Assembly: GCF_903853455.1 (NCBI RefSeq)
Contig: NZ_CAINTR010000173.1
Location: 41,308-105,307 of the forward strand
Direction of reading: 5' to 3'
Length of the DNA stretch: 64,000 nucleotides
Origin: an uncultured Magnetospirillum sp.
GTDB lineage: Bacteria; Pseudomonadota; Alphaproteobacteria; Rhodospirillales; Magnetospirillaceae
The notes under the pieces are model-generated. The model was not told the origin of the DNA and did no database searches. It saw only the letters and a program-made list of their open reading frames with translations. Each line of letters opens with the position of its first letter. Position 1 is the stretch's first letter. The translations under genes and the position numbers were made by a program. Below, piece after piece: positions 40,127 through 49,293 of this stretch.

Positions 40127-40190
40127 GTCTCAAGCTCCCGGCAGGGATTGCCAGCACGGCTTTGGTTACATGGGGAGTGCGATCACGGGA

Positions 40191-41258
40191 TCAAACACCC
40201 TTGCCGCAGATGCGCTTGATCGCCTGCCACTCCTCGTCGCGCAGGGCCGGCGGCAGCGTCCGGGGATCGGCGGCGGCTTCCACGGCGGCGATGCGGGACT
40301 TGGTCTCGGGATGGGTGCCCATCCAGGCCGGCAGCACGCCGCCGGACTCCTCCAGGGTTTCCAGGCGATGAAAGAAGGTGGCGAAGCCGGCATTGCCGAT
40401 CCCCGCCCGTTTCAGCCGCGCCAGCGCCCCCCGGTCGGCGGCGGCTTCGTCGTCGCGGCTGTAGGACGAGGCGGTGATGGTGGCGATGCCGCTGGCCACC
40501 GCGCCGGAGGCGTCGCCGGTGATTAGGGTGGCCAGGATGCCGACCCCCATGCCGCGAATCAAGGCGGCGGCGGGATGGCGCTCGGCCACATGGGTCAGCT
40601 CATGGGCCAGCACGCCGGCCAGCTCGTCCGGCCCGCCGGCCTGGTCGATCAGGCCGCGAAACACGATGATCTCGGCACCGGGCAGCGCCAGGGCGTTGAC
40701 CATCTTGCCGTCCAGCACCCGCACCGTCACCGGGCGGCGCTCGGGCGGAATGCCGACGGCCAGACGCTCCACCAACCCGCTCAGCGCCGCGTTGCCGGCG
40801 GGAGAGCGGCAGGCCCGCATCTGCTGTTCGAGGCCGGTGGCGATCTGGCGCCCCCAGGCCTGCTCGGTGTCGGCCGGAACCAATGTGGCGCCGAAGCGCG
40901 ACAGGTCGGGCAGGCTGAGATAGAGCCCGATCAGCACGCCCATGCCCAGGGTGAGACTGGCCGCCGCCCCCCACAGCAGCCGCCGGGGCTTGCGGGGCAA
41001 CGTCGGCAGCGCCTCGCGCACGAACATGGCGTCGGCGATGGTCAGACGGGCATCGGGCTCGGCACTGCACCGCAGCCGCACCCCCTTGCCGTCGGGCAGG
41101 TCGCCGTCGGCCAACAGGTCCTCGGTCCGCCACACCGCGACCAGAAAGCCATCCTCGCCACGGATTTCCACGCCGGTGGCCAGGACGCGCACCGACACCT
41201 TGCGGCTGGCGGCGTTGCGGCCGTCGTTGAAGCGGGCCGGACGGTCGTTTTTCTCCAT
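40191..41258 (-). CDS. M48-family membrane metalloprotease
   Basis: A 355-aa protein. Residues 1-95 are a soluble N-terminal region, residues about 100-120 a TM segment (LLWGAAASLTLGMGVLIGLY), and then a peptidase M48 domain with the zinc motif LAHELTHVAERHP and downstream glutamate in RDDEAAADRGA. It is close to BepA/LoiP-type periplasmic proteases that handle outer-membrane or damaged proteins. The ORF track starts far upstream; ATG 41258 is chosen because it overlaps the stop of the DUF898 gene (TGATG), a pairing seen with YjgN-family genes elsewhere. Confidence 0.88.
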   Translation of the reverse strand: MEKNDRPARFNDGRNAASRKVSVRVLATGVEIRGEDGFLVAVWRTEDLLADGDLPDGKGVRLRCSAEPDARLTIADAMFVREALPTLPRKPRRLLWGAAASLTLGMGVLIGLYLSLPDLSRFGATLVPADTEQAWGRQIATGLEQQMRACRSPAGNAALSGLVERLAVGIPPERRPVTVRVLDGKMVNALALPGAEIIVFRGLIDQAGGPDELAGVLAHELTHVAERHPAAALIRGMGVGILATLITGDASGAVASGIATITASSYSRDDEAAADRGALARLKRAGIGNAGFATFFHRLETLEESGGVLPAWMGTHPETKSRIAAVEAAADPRTLPPALRDEEWQAIKRICGKGV

Positions 41259-42355
41259 CAGAACTCCCCTGCCCCGTCCAGCACCGAGATCAGCCCCTCG
41301 CCGGTGCGGGGGCCTTTGTCGGCGGTCTGGTGGATGGCGGCGAAGTCCGGCACGCCGTCGATGGCGATGGCGGCGCAGGTGAAGCGGAAGACCCGCAACG
41401 CCGCCCAGGGCCGCAGGATGCCGAGGCTGAACAGCGAGATCAGGACATTGCCGACCGCGAGGCGCGCCAACGGCCAGGTCTTGACCTCGGCGGAAAAGCG
41501 GTGGCCCTCGAACGAGGTTCCCGCCGCCAGTTGGCGGAAGAAAGCGGCGCGGTACCAGGCCATGGGCAGCGACATGACGATCAAGCCCACCGGCAAGAAG
41601 GCGAGCAGCGCCATCCCAACCCCAAACGCCTGCGCAAGGGGGGGGCCATCCTGGTCCGGGGGGCCAGGGACCATCAAACCCAGGGTTATCACCGCGCCGA
41701 TCAGGGCCGAAACCGCGACGACGCAAAGCAGACCGGCCAACCAGACCAGCGCGAATCGCCCATACAGCCCCTTGGCCAAGGCCTCGCATTGGAAGCTGCG
41801 ATCACCGAAGGTGGTGTGGTTGAAGCGATAGCGGGCCAGCATCATCTCACCCCAGGGCAAGGCGAGGCCGAGCGACAGCGCCACCGCCAGCCACACCGCC
41901 AGACTGCGCAGGGCGTAACCCCAGGCCGAGCCGGTCTGGCCGCCGCGAATGCCCCGCCACACGGTGCGCGACAGCTGGTAGCGCCGGGCGCGGTACAGGC
42001 CGGCCGCCACCAGCAGCGCCGTCACCATGTAGAGAATCCCCGAGACGACCTGGCCGCGCGGATCGTGCGCGGCGATCAAACTCTGCGCCCAGCCGAACCC
42101 GGCCACCAGCGGCAGGTAGATCACCACCAGCGCCAACAGGAAGCCCTTGAACAGCTCCTTGCCGGTACCGGTGTACTCCAGCGGATCATCCCAGACGGTG
42201 GTTCCGTCCCACAGCAGGTGGCGCACCTTGGTGCGGCCCCAGAACCGCCAGAACGACAGGGTCACGATGTTCAGGCCCAGATTGGCCAGGGCAAGGCGGA
42301 TCATCGCGCCGGTCCGGCCATGATGGCGGAACGGATGAATGGGTTCTGTCGTCAC
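41258..42355 (-). CDS. DUF898 (YjgN-family) membrane protein
   Basis: A 365-aa polytopic protein with the typical opening IHPFRHHGRTGAMIRLALAN, the repeated (F/W)W-G-(R/K) pattern (FWRFWGRTKVRHLLWDGT), and several TM segments (FLLALVVIYLPLVAGFGW, ALVWLAGLLCVVAVSALIGA). DUF898 proteins are often encoded next to M48 peptidases, as here, suggesting that they act together in the envelope. Function unknown. Confidence 0.85.
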   Translation of the reverse strand: MTTEPIHPFRHHGRTGAMIRLALANLGLNIVTLSFWRFWGRTKVRHLLWDGTTVWDDPLEYTGTGKELFKGFLLALVVIYLPLVAGFGWAQSLIAAHDPRGQVVSGILYMVTALLVAAGLYRARRYQLSRTVWRGIRGGQTGSAWGYALRSLAVWLAVALSLGLALPWGEMMLARYRFNHTTFGDRSFQCEALAKGLYGRFALVWLAGLLCVVAVSALIGAVITLGLMVPGPPDQDGPPLAQAFGVGMALLAFLPVGLIVMSLPMAWYRAAFFRQLAAGTSFEGHRFSAEVKTWPLARLAVGNVLISLFSLGILRPWAALRVFRFTCAAIAIDGVPDFAAIHQTADKGPRTGEGLISVLDGAGEF

Positions 42356-42457
42356 GGCGGCCCCCTCTTCTCAACCGATTGGCGTTCCACACTACCAGGA
42401 TGATAAACGCCCCGCACGCTGTTAGACTTTCCCCTCCATTTTCCCAAGGAGGCCCCG

Positions 42458-43453
42458 GTGAGCGATTTCCCCGCCCTGATGCTGGACGAAGAGGCCGGCA
42501 AGGTCCGCGCTTCGATCCGCCGCCTGTCCGTGTCGGACCTGCCGGCCGGCGACGTCACCGTCGCCATCGACTACTCCACCTTGAACTACAAGGATGGAAT
42601 GATCCTCAACGGCCTGGGCCGGCTGGTGCGGACCTATCCCCATGTGCCGGGCGTCGATTTCGCCGGCACGGTCGAGGCCTCGGACTCGGCCGAATTCAAG
42701 CCCGGCGACAAGGTGATCCTCACCGGCTGGCGGGTGGGCGAGACTCATTGGGGCGGCTATGCCGGCAAGGCCCGCGTCAAGGCGGAATGGCTGGTGCCGC
42801 TGCCCGAGGCCCTGTCCGCCAAGCGGGCCATGGCCGTCGGCACCGCCGGCTTCACCGCCATGCTGGCGGTGATGGCGCTGGAGGAGCACGGGCTGCGGAC
42901 CGCCAACGAGGGCGAGGTGCTGGTCACCGGCGCCGCCGGCGGCCTGGGCAGCGTCGCCGTGGTGCTGCTGTCCAAGCTGGGCTATCGCGTCGCCGCCTCC
43001 ACCGGCCGCGCCAGCCAGCACGACTATCTGCGCTCGCTGGGCGCCTCCACCATCGTCGACCGCGCCGAGATCGGCGCACCGCCGGCCAAGCCGCTGCTGC
43101 CCGAGCGTTGGGCCGGCGTGGTCGACAGCGTCGGTGGCGCCACATTGGCCAACTGCGTCGCCTCGTTGCGCATGCGCGCGGCGGTGGCGGCGTGCGGCAA
43201 TGCCGGCGGCATCGACTTCGCCTGCACCGTGCTGCCCTTCCTGCTGCGCGGCGCCTCGATCCTCGGCATCGATTCGGTGATGTGCCCCCGGCCGCGCCGG
43301 CTGGCGGCGTGGAAGCGTCTGGCCGAGCTGCTGCCGCTGGACCTGCTGGACTCGCTTACCACCGAGGTGCGGCTGTCCGACCTGCCCGAACTGGGCGCCA
43401 AGATCCTCAAGGGCGAAGTCCGGGGACGGGTGGTCGTCGATCCTAACAGGTAG
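42458..43453 (+). CDS. acuI: Acrylyl-CoA reductase-like MDR oxidoreductase (AcuI/YhdH)
   Basis: NADPH-dependent zinc-independent MDR enzyme; AcuI reduces toxic acryloyl-CoA to propionyl-CoA. It is 331 aa, with the family N-terminal LNYKDGMILNG, PHVPGVDFAGTVEAS, the nucleotide-binding VTGAAGGLGSVAVVLLSKLG and VDSVGGATLANCVA. GTG 42458 is preceded by AAGGAGG. The specific substrate is inferred from overall likeness to the AcuI/YhdH group. Confidence 0.88.
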   Translation: MSDFPALMLDEEAGKVRASIRRLSVSDLPAGDVTVAIDYSTLNYKDGMILNGLGRLVRTYPHVPGVDFAGTVEASDSAEFKPGDKVILTGWRVGETHWGGYAGKARVKAEWLVPLPEALSAKRAMAVGTAGFTAMLAVMALEEHGLRTANEGEVLVTGAAGGLGSVAVVLLSKLGYRVAASTGRASQHDYLRSLGASTIVDRAEIGAPPAKPLLPERWAGVVDSVGGATLANCVASLRMRAAVAACGNAGGIDFACTVLPFLLRGASILGIDSVMCPRPRRLAAWKRLAELLPLDLLDSLTTEVRLSDLPELGAKILKGEVRGRVVVDPNR

Positions 43454-43464
43454 AGAGTCTTATT

Positions 43465-43589
43465 GCCCCTCATGCGCCGGGCGGGATGCGTTCGGCATCC
43501 CTTGGCTTTCGCGGCGGCACGCGCAGGCGTGCATCAATACGTTTGCCTGCGAAGCTGGCGGGCCGCGCCGGCCCTTGGCCGCAACTCCG
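43465..43589 (-). repeat. Dispersed variable-stem element, copy C
   Basis: Read on the minus strand it has GGAGTTGCGGCCAAGGGCCG, GCGAAAGCCAA, hairpin GGGATGC/CGAAC/GCATCCC (43483-43501), CGCCCGGCG and CATGAGGGGCAATAA. It ends about 11 nt from the acuI stop codon. Confidence 0.75.
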
Positions 43590-43590
43590 A

Positions 43591-43612
43591 GCGAATGACA
43601 GGTGTCATTCGC
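43591..43612. terminator. 10-bp perfect inverted repeat spanning the BASS gene stop codon
   Basis: GCGAATGACA, GG, TGTCATTCGC. It encloses the TGA stop (43605-43607) of the minus-strand transporter. It could be a transcription end or an RNA-stabilising hairpin; there is no clear U-run, so terminator activity is uncertain. Confidence 0.5.
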
Positions 43613-44471
43613 TCGTCGGAATAAGTTCCCTTCGTCGCCTCACCGCCCCGATGAAGGCCAGCGCGGTCAGGTTCATCACGAAGGCGTAGACGATGCTGGG
43701 CACCATCATGGCCGGGTTGCCCAGCAGCGTCACCGCCACGAAGATGCCCAGCGCCCCGTTCTGCAAGCCGTTCTCCATCACCACCGCGATGCGGTCGGCC
43801 AGATCCAGCCGGCAGGCGCCGCCCAGCGCCCAGGCCCCCGCCATGGCCAGCAGGTTGAGCGCCAGCGCCGCCGGCACCACGTCGCCGAGATGGTCCATCA
43901 GCGCCTGACGCTGACCGACGAAGGCGCCGACCACGATGGCGGCGAACAGCAGGGTGGCGATGGGCCGCGCAACCCTGCCCGACCGGTCAGCCAACCTTGG
44001 CCAGACGTGCTGGACCGCCAGCCCCAGGGCCAGCGGCACCGTGTCCACCAGGAAAATCCCCAGGATCATCCGCCCCACCGGAATCTCGACTGACCGGTCA
44101 TACCCGGCGAACACCGTCAGCCCGAGATTGACCAGCAGCGGCACGGTCACCGCCGCCGCCAGACTGGTCAGGGCGGTGATGGCGGCGGCCAGGGCGATGC
44201 GGCCGCCGGCCAGATGGGAGAGCAGGGCCGAGGTCACCCCCGCCGGGCAGGCGGCCAGCAGGATCAGGCCGACGGCGAAATCGGACGGAAGCCGCCACAG
44301 GCTCACCACCGCCAGCCCGGCCAGCGGCACCAGCAGCAGCTTGGCCGCCAGTCCCGCCACCAGGGCCTTGGGCTGGCGGAACACCCGCCCGATATCGCCG
44401 GGAGCCATGGTGAGGCCCATGGCGAACATGATGAAGGCCAGCGCCGCCGGCAGCGCCGCCTGAAGGATCAC
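43605..44471 (-). CDS. Bile acid:sodium symporter (BASS)-family transporter
   Basis: A 288-aa membrane protein with about nine TM segments and BASS-family features (LIMFAMGLTMAPGDIGRVF-like opening, LAACPAGVTSALLSHLAGG in the crossing region, ENGLQNGALGIFVAVTLLGN). Members move bile acids, pantoate, pyruvate or other organic anions with sodium. Its start GTG 44471 overlaps the menA stop by GTGA, so it is coupled to the quinone genes; why is unknown. It is the last gene of the long nos-men chain. Confidence 0.85.
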   Translation of the reverse strand: MILQAALPAALAFIMFAMGLTMAPGDIGRVFRQPKALVAGLAAKLLLVPLAGLAVVSLWRLPSDFAVGLILLAACPAGVTSALLSHLAGGRIALAAAITALTSLAAAVTVPLLVNLGLTVFAGYDRSVEIPVGRMILGIFLVDTVPLALGLAVQHVWPRLADRSGRVARPIATLLFAAIVVGAFVGQRQALMDHLGDVVPAALALNLLAMAGAWALGGACRLDLADRIAVVMENGLQNGALGIFVAVTLLGNPAMMVPSIVYAFVMNLTALAFIGAVRRRRELIPTSE

Positions 44472-45418
44472 GAGACCATCACCAACCCCACCGCCAGCAC
44501 CACGGCCAGCAGCAGCTGGAACCGGGCGGTGGCGGCGAGGATGGAGTTGAAGGCCGGTCCGCGCGGCTCGGTGACGAAGCGGCGGAACAGGAACAGCGCC
44601 AACGGCGCCGCCCCCAGGGTCAGGATGCCGCCCGGCGGCCCCCAGGGCGAGGCCAGCAGGGCCATGGATGCCGCCAGCAAGGCGCCGTAGATCAGCTTGC
44701 TGGCCTCGACTCCCGCCTGGATGGCCAGGGTGCGGCGACCGGCAAGGCGGTCGGGCTCCATGTCGCGATAATTGTTGGCCAGCAGCACCGCCGCCGCCAC
44801 CGCGCCGATGGCGACACCGGTCACCACCGCCGCGAAGCTCAGCGTGTTGGTCTGGAGGTAGTAGGTCCCTCCCACCGCGCCGACACCGAAAAAGGCGATG
44901 ACGAACAGCTCGCCCAGCGGCGTATAGGCGATGGGACGCGGACCGCCGGAATAGGCCCAGCCCGCCACCAGCGAGGCCGCCCCCAGCGCCAGGATCGGCC
45001 AGCCGCCCAGATAGGCGAGGTAAAGCCCCACCAGCGCCGCCACGGCGAAGCTGACCAAGGCGGCGTGACGCACCCGCTCGGGCGAGGCCCAACCCAGGGC
45101 GGTGACGCGGGGCGGGCCCTGGCGCATGGGCTGGTCGCCGCCCCGGAGCGCGTCGCTCACATCGTTGAACAGATTGGTGCCGGCCTGGATCGCCAGGGCG
45201 CCGATCAGCGACGCCAACAGCGGCCGGACATCCAGCGACCCGGCATCCTGCCACCCCAAGGTGGTTCCCGCCACCACCGGCGCCACCGAAAGGGTGAGCG
45301 TGCGCGGCCGGATCGCCAGCCACCATAGCCGCCAGCCATCGGGCGGCTGGTCGGCGCGGCTGGCGGTCTGGCTTGCAATCGCCGACGGAGTTTCGGGCAG
45401 ACCGGTGTTCAGCTTCAT
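44468..45418 (-). CDS. menA: 1,4-dihydroxy-2-naphthoate polyprenyltransferase MenA
   Basis: UbiA-superfamily membrane enzyme that prenylates DHNA in menaquinone synthesis. It is 316 aa, with aspartate-rich motifs NLFNDVSDALRG and NNYRDMEPDRLAG for prenyl-pyrophosphate/Mg binding, and eight or so TM segments. AIRPRTLTLSVAPVVAGTTL is the usual MenA opening. It overlaps the ubiE/menG stop by ATGA and the BASS start by GTGA. Its placement directly after nos genes suggests the reductase chain needs menaquinol. Confidence 0.92.
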   Translation of the reverse strand: MKLNTGLPETPSAIASQTASRADQPPDGWRLWWLAIRPRTLTLSVAPVVAGTTLGWQDAGSLDVRPLLASLIGALAIQAGTNLFNDVSDALRGGDQPMRQGPPRVTALGWASPERVRHAALVSFAVAALVGLYLAYLGGWPILALGAASLVAGWAYSGGPRPIAYTPLGELFVIAFFGVGAVGGTYYLQTNTLSFAAVVTGVAIGAVAAAVLLANNYRDMEPDRLAGRRTLAIQAGVEASKLIYGALLAASMALLASPWGPPGGILTLGAAPLALFLFRRFVTEPRGPAFNSILAATARFQLLLAVVLAVGLVMVS

Positions 45419-46155
45419 GGCGCGGGCTTGGCTCCTGAATGCAGGCAGGCGATGCCGGCCGAAAGATTGCGCCACTCCACCCGGGCGAAGCCGGCGGCGC
45501 GCATCAGCCCGGCCATCTCGCGCTGGTCGGGGAAGCGGCGGATGGATTCCACCAGATAGGAATAGGCCGAGGGCTGCCGCGCGATCCAGGCGCCCAGCCG
45601 GGGGATCACCGCGAAGGAATAAGCGTCGTAGAACGGCCGGATCACCGCCCAGGGGCGCGAGAATTCCAGGCAGAGGAACCGTCCGCCCGGCTTGAGCACC
45701 CGTAGGATCTCGGCGAGACCGGCCTCCGGGCTGGTGGCGTTCCGCAGGCCGAAGGCGATGGTGACCAGATCCACCGAAGCGTCGGCGAAGGGCATGGCCT
45801 CGGCCTTGCCTTCCACGAATTCGATGCCTGGGAATTCGAGGTTGGGTGACCGGGCCTTGCCCACCGCCATCATCTCCACCGACGGATCGCACACCACCAC
45901 CCGGCGGCCCTCGCCGGCCAGCAGCCGCGCCACGTCGCCGGTGCCGCCGGCCAGATCGACCACCAGTTCCCCCGGTTTCAGCATGGCCGCCTTGGCCATT
46001 CCCCGCTTCCACAGGCGATGGATGCCGAAGCTCATGACGTCGTTCATCAGGTCGTAGCGCGGCGCCACCGCGTTGAACACGGCGCGGATGCGACGCTCGC
46101 GCTCGTCCTCGGACACCTGCTCGTAGCCGAAGCTTTGCGACAGCGACGGGCTCAC
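45415..46155 (-). CDS. ubiE: Ubiquinone/menaquinone methyltransferase UbiE/MenG
   Basis: SAM-dependent C-methyltransferase acting after MenA in menaquinone synthesis (and in ubiquinone synthesis in dual-function forms). It is 246 aa, with FGYEQVSEDERERRIRAVFN, RYDLMNDVMSFGIHRLWK, SAM motif VVDLAGGTGDVARLL and FGLRNATSPEAGLAE. GTG 46155 overlaps the nosY stop by GTGA. Whether this copy is dedicated to menaquinone (menG) or also serves ubiquinone cannot be told here; a second ubiE elsewhere in the genome would settle it. Confidence 0.93.
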   Translation of the reverse strand: MSPSLSQSFGYEQVSEDERERRIRAVFNAVAPRYDLMNDVMSFGIHRLWKRGMAKAAMLKPGELVVDLAGGTGDVARLLAGEGRRVVVCDPSVEMMAVGKARSPNLEFPGIEFVEGKAEAMPFADASVDLVTIAFGLRNATSPEAGLAEILRVLKPGGRFLCLEFSRPWAVIRPFYDAYSFAVIPRLGAWIARQPSAYSYLVESIRRFPDQREMAGLMRAAGFARVEWRNLSAGIACLHSGAKPAP

Positions 46156-46979
46156 GGCAGGTCGCCGCGGCGGAACAGGTGGTAGCCGATCCCGGCGCAG
46201 ACGGTGCCCAGCGCCACCGGGTAAACCATGGCGAAGATCAGATAGCCGGTCCGCCCCAGCCCGTCGAGGATGACATAGGCCGCCGGTCCCAGCACCAGCA
46301 TCTGCGGATCGAACAGCAAGATGGCGGCGGTGCGGAAGCTTTGCAACGGATTGGCCACCGCGATGCCGACGATCACCTCCAGCGGCAGCTGCTCGCGGAT
46401 CATCACCCCCAGCAGGATGAGGTCGAGGAACAGCAGCAGCCCCAGCCAGATCAGGAAGGCGCCGGTCTGCGCCACGTCGGGCGACCGCGCCACGGTGGAG
46501 ATCAGCATGCCGATACCGAGGAAGGCCCAGGCCAACGCCACCAGCAGGCCGGTATAGAGCAGGAACAGGCTCCAATCGACGCCGATCTGGCGGATGGTGG
46601 CATAGGCCGCCGCCAGGGCCATGGCGCCGAACACCGGCAGGAACACCACCACGAAGCGCCCGATCATCTTGCCCCAGAACCAGGCGTAAAGCGGCACCGG
46701 CAGCGACAGCATGTATTCGAACACGCCGGCGTCGCGGTCCCCCGCCACCGAGCGCACGGTGGTGATCAGGATGAAGATGGGCAGGATGGCGACGCAAAGC
46801 TGGATATAGGTCACCAGCAGGCGCGACAGGCCGGTGAAGCCCAGGATGCGCGATTCGGTGAGGCCGAACACGAACAGCAGCACCACGATGCCGCCGAACA
46901 CCAGCGAGTAGAACAGGAACCAGCGGGCCCGCAGCGACTCGGCCATGTCGAGCCGGGCGGTCAGCCAAAGCGCGTTCAT
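46152..46979 (-). CDS. nosY: NosY, ABC permease for NosZ maturation
   Basis: A 275-aa inner-membrane permease of the NosDFY complex, which delivers sulfur and/or copper for CuZ assembly in NosZ. It has about six TM segments and the family block TTVRSVAGDRDAGVFEYMLSLPVP-like (quoted in part: RDAGVFEYMLSLPV). ATG 46979 overlaps the nosL stop by ATGA; the 60-residue upstream extension in the ORF track is antisense-like sequence inside nosL. Confidence 0.92.
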   Translation of the reverse strand: MNALWLTARLDMAESLRARWFLFYSLVFGGIVVLLFVFGLTESRILGFTGLSRLLVTYIQLCVAILPIFILITTVRSVAGDRDAGVFEYMLSLPVPLYAWFWGKMIGRFVVVFLPVFGAMALAAAYATIRQIGVDWSLFLLYTGLLVALAWAFLGIGMLISTVARSPDVAQTGAFLIWLGLLLFLDLILLGVMIREQLPLEVIVGIAVANPLQSFRTAAILLFDPQMLVLGPAAYVILDGLGRTGYLIFAMVYPVALGTVCAGIGYHLFRRGDLP

Positions 46980-47461
46980 CCCTGGCCTCCGCTCTGGCCG
47001 CTGGGCTCGCAGCGGCTGGTGGAGCCCTTGGCCAGGATGGCGACCTTGAGGGCGGCGAAGTCCAGCGCGCCGGCACGCGGCGCCGCCACCGCCCCGAAGC
47101 CGTGGGCCATGGGGGTGCGCTGGCCGCCCACGTAGAAGGCCTTGAACCCGTCCATCCACTGACCGGTCTCCAGCCCGCCCACCCAGAATTCGGTGGCGGG
47201 ATCGGAGGCCCAGCCCTGCTTGACCAGGAACAGGACGGCGTCGCCGAGATCGTCGAACTTATAGGCCTTGTGACCGGGACCGCCGCGCAGTTGGGCGGCG
47301 AAATGGGGATCGTCGACGATCATGCCGCAATAGTCGCAGGTGTCGCGGCCCCACTTGATCTCGCCGGGACCGGTGGTCTTCTGGCCGCAGCCCGAGGCCG
47401 CCAGGGCCAGCCCCGGAATCAGGGCGAGGACATGGCGGCGGCTGATCCGGTGATCGCACAT
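46976..47461 (-). CDS. nosL: NosL, copper-binding lipoprotein
   Basis: A 161-aa outer-face lipoprotein chaperone that supplies Cu(I) to NosD/NosZ. It has a twin-Arg-containing leader (ISRRHVLALIPGLALAASGC) with lipobox LAASGC, the copper-site region DTCDYCGMIVDDPHFA, and YKFDDLGDAV. The C-terminal tail is low-complexity (GSTSRCEPSGQSGGQG). In this cluster nosL precedes nosY, the reverse of the Wolinella order as I recall it. Confidence 0.93.
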   Translation of the reverse strand: MCDHRISRRHVLALIPGLALAASGCGQKTTGPGEIKWGRDTCDYCGMIVDDPHFAAQLRGGPGHKAYKFDDLGDAVLFLVKQGWASDPATEFWVGGLETGQWMDGFKAFYVGGQRTPMAHGFGAVAAPRAGALDFAALKVAILAKGSTSRCEPSGQSGGQG

Positions 47462-47470
47462 AAGCCTCTC

Positions 47471-48316
47471 CTATTTCATCTCGATGCCGGCGACCAGGCC
47501 GGCATAGCGGGCGAGAACGCCGAGAAAGCGCAGCCGGTCGGGGCCGTTGACCACGCCGCGCCAGCCGATGCCGCCATCATCGGAGGCAAACCCCCACTCC
47601 GCCATGGCCTTGGCGAAGGCGGCCTCGGTCCGGGTCAGGCGCACGGTGCAGTCCAGCCGCGCATTCATGTCCACGTCGTCGGCCACCTTGTCGTCCAGCG
47701 CGATCCGGCCCTGATCCATCTCCACCACCCGGTTGACCAGGGCCGCCACCTCGTCGAGGCGGTGGCTGGTGATCAGCATGACGGCGCGCTCCTTGCGCTC
47801 GTGCAACTGGTGGAAAAAGATGTGGCGCGCCTCGGGGTCCAGATTGGCCGCCGGCTCGTCCATGATCAGGATGTCGGCGTCGCGCCCGAGCGCGATGCCG
47901 ATCAGCATCTTCTGCTTCATGCCGCCCGACAGCTTGACGAAGGGCAGCCGCCGCACCTGGTCCCAGTCCAGGCCCAATTCCCGCACCATGGCGACGATGC
48001 GCCCCGGGTCCGAGCCGCAGACGGCGGCGGCGAAATTCACCAGTTCGCCCACCGGCATCTTCAGGGGCGGCGGAATCTGCGGCACGAAGCCCACCCGCGA
48101 CAGCACCGCCTTGCGGTTGGACTTGGGGTCGAGGCCGCCCACCGTCACCGCGCCCTCGTGCAGGTACTCGCCCAGCAGGCAGCGGATCAGGGTGGTCTTG
48201 CCGGCACCGTTGGAGCCGACCAGAGCCACCCGCTCGCCGGTGGCGATGGACAGGCTGACCCCGTCGAGCACCTTGTGGCGCTTGAAGGTCTTGGAGACGT
48301 TGTCGAAGGAAATCAT
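47471..48316 (-). CDS. nosF: NosF, ABC ATPase for NosZ maturation
   Basis: A 281-aa ATPase energising NosDFY. Walker A VGSNGAGKTTLIRCLL, signature VKLSGGMKQKMLIGIAL, Walker B ILIMDEPAANLDPEA and H-loop LITSHRLDEVA. The GSNGAGKTT and SGGMKQK forms are typical for NosF. ATG 48316 starts 14 nt after the nosH stop. Confidence 0.94.
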   Translation of the reverse strand: MISFDNVSKTFKRHKVLDGVSLSIATGERVALVGSNGAGKTTLIRCLLGEYLHEGAVTVGGLDPKSNRKAVLSRVGFVPQIPPPLKMPVGELVNFAAAVCGSDPGRIVAMVRELGLDWDQVRRLPFVKLSGGMKQKMLIGIALGRDADILIMDEPAANLDPEARHIFFHQLHERKERAVMLITSHRLDEVAALVNRVVEMDQGRIALDDKVADDVDMNARLDCTVRLTRTEAAFAKAMAEWGFASDDGGIGWRGVVNGPDRLRFLGVLARYAGLVAGIEMK

Positions 48317-48330
48317 GCGCGGTTCCGTAC

Positions 48331-49293
48331 CTACAACAACTTGTTCAGGCCCTTGACGTCGTACCGGAGCGAACCGGTCGGACAGGCGTCGATGCACAGG
48401 CCACAGCGGGTGCAGTCGGCGCCGATGGCCACTTCCACATCCTCGGCATAGGTCTTCTTGGTGCAGTCCAGCACATGCGGCACCAAGCATACCTTGCGGC
48501 AATCGCCCTCGTGCAGGCAATTTTCCAGATTGTACTTCACCCGCACCGGCGACACCGCGCCGACCAGACCGTAGGTCAGGCCGATGGGGCAGATGTAGCG
48601 GCACCACATGCGGCGGATGAACACCACCTCGTAGGCCAGCAGGCCCACCACCCAGATCATGGCCAGCCCCGGCCCGTAGATCAGGGCGCGCGACACGATG
48701 CCGGTGGGCGAGATCGACTCGAACACGGTATAGCCGCTGACCGCCGCCAGCAGGGCGAACACCACATACAGCACGGTGCGGGTGCCACGATGCAGGGGGT
48801 AATCCACCACCATGCGCCGCGCCGCCAGGACCAGGTGAAGCTTCTCGGCGATCTCGGCCAGCAGGTGATAGGGACAGACCCACGAGCAGAAGGTCCGGCC
48901 GCCGAACAGCCACCACATCAGCAGCACCGTGCCGGTGCCGATCACCAGATTGAGCAGGATCACCTTATAGGCCAGCATCACCTGCAAGGCCGAATTGAGA
49001 TCGGCCATGTGGAAGCCGACCACCCGCGACGCGGTCAACGCCCCTTCCACCAACTGGACGTCGAAGCGGTAGGACAGCACGAACACCAGATTGACGGCGA
49101 TCAGGGTGGCCCATCGGATGTTGCGCCACTTGTTGCTTTTGTACTCGGCATGGGCCGCCTTGATCTCGCGGGCGCGCTCCGGCCCCTTGATCAGGCGCTT
49201 GGCCTCGTGCATGGCCGCCGCCTCGGGGGTGGTGGTCTTGGGCCGCTCGGGCGCGGCGCCCAGCATGACCTTGAGGGAGGTGAGAAGGCTCAT
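48331..49293 (-). CDS. nosH: NosH, NapH-like quinol-oxidising iron-sulfur membrane protein
   Basis: A 320-aa inner-membrane protein with about four TM segments, two cytoplasm-facing CxxxCP motifs (TFCSWVCPYHL and MWCRYICPIGL) and C-terminal ferredoxin-type cysteines (CLHEGDCRKVCLVP, CTRCGLCIDACP). NapH/NosH with NapG/NosG form a quinol dehydrogenase that bypasses the bc1 complex. It replaces NosR in clade II nos clusters. ATG 49293 overlaps the nosG stop by TGATG. Confidence 0.9.
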   Translation of the reverse strand: MSLLTSLKVMLGAAPERPKTTTPEAAAMHEAKRLIKGPERAREIKAAHAEYKSNKWRNIRWATLIAVNLVFVLSYRFDVQLVEGALTASRVVGFHMADLNSALQVMLAYKVILLNLVIGTGTVLLMWWLFGGRTFCSWVCPYHLLAEIAEKLHLVLAARRMVVDYPLHRGTRTVLYVVFALLAAVSGYTVFESISPTGIVSRALIYGPGLAMIWVVGLLAYEVVFIRRMWCRYICPIGLTYGLVGAVSPVRVKYNLENCLHEGDCRKVCLVPHVLDCTKKTYAEDVEVAIGADCTRCGLCIDACPTGSLRYDVKGLNKLL

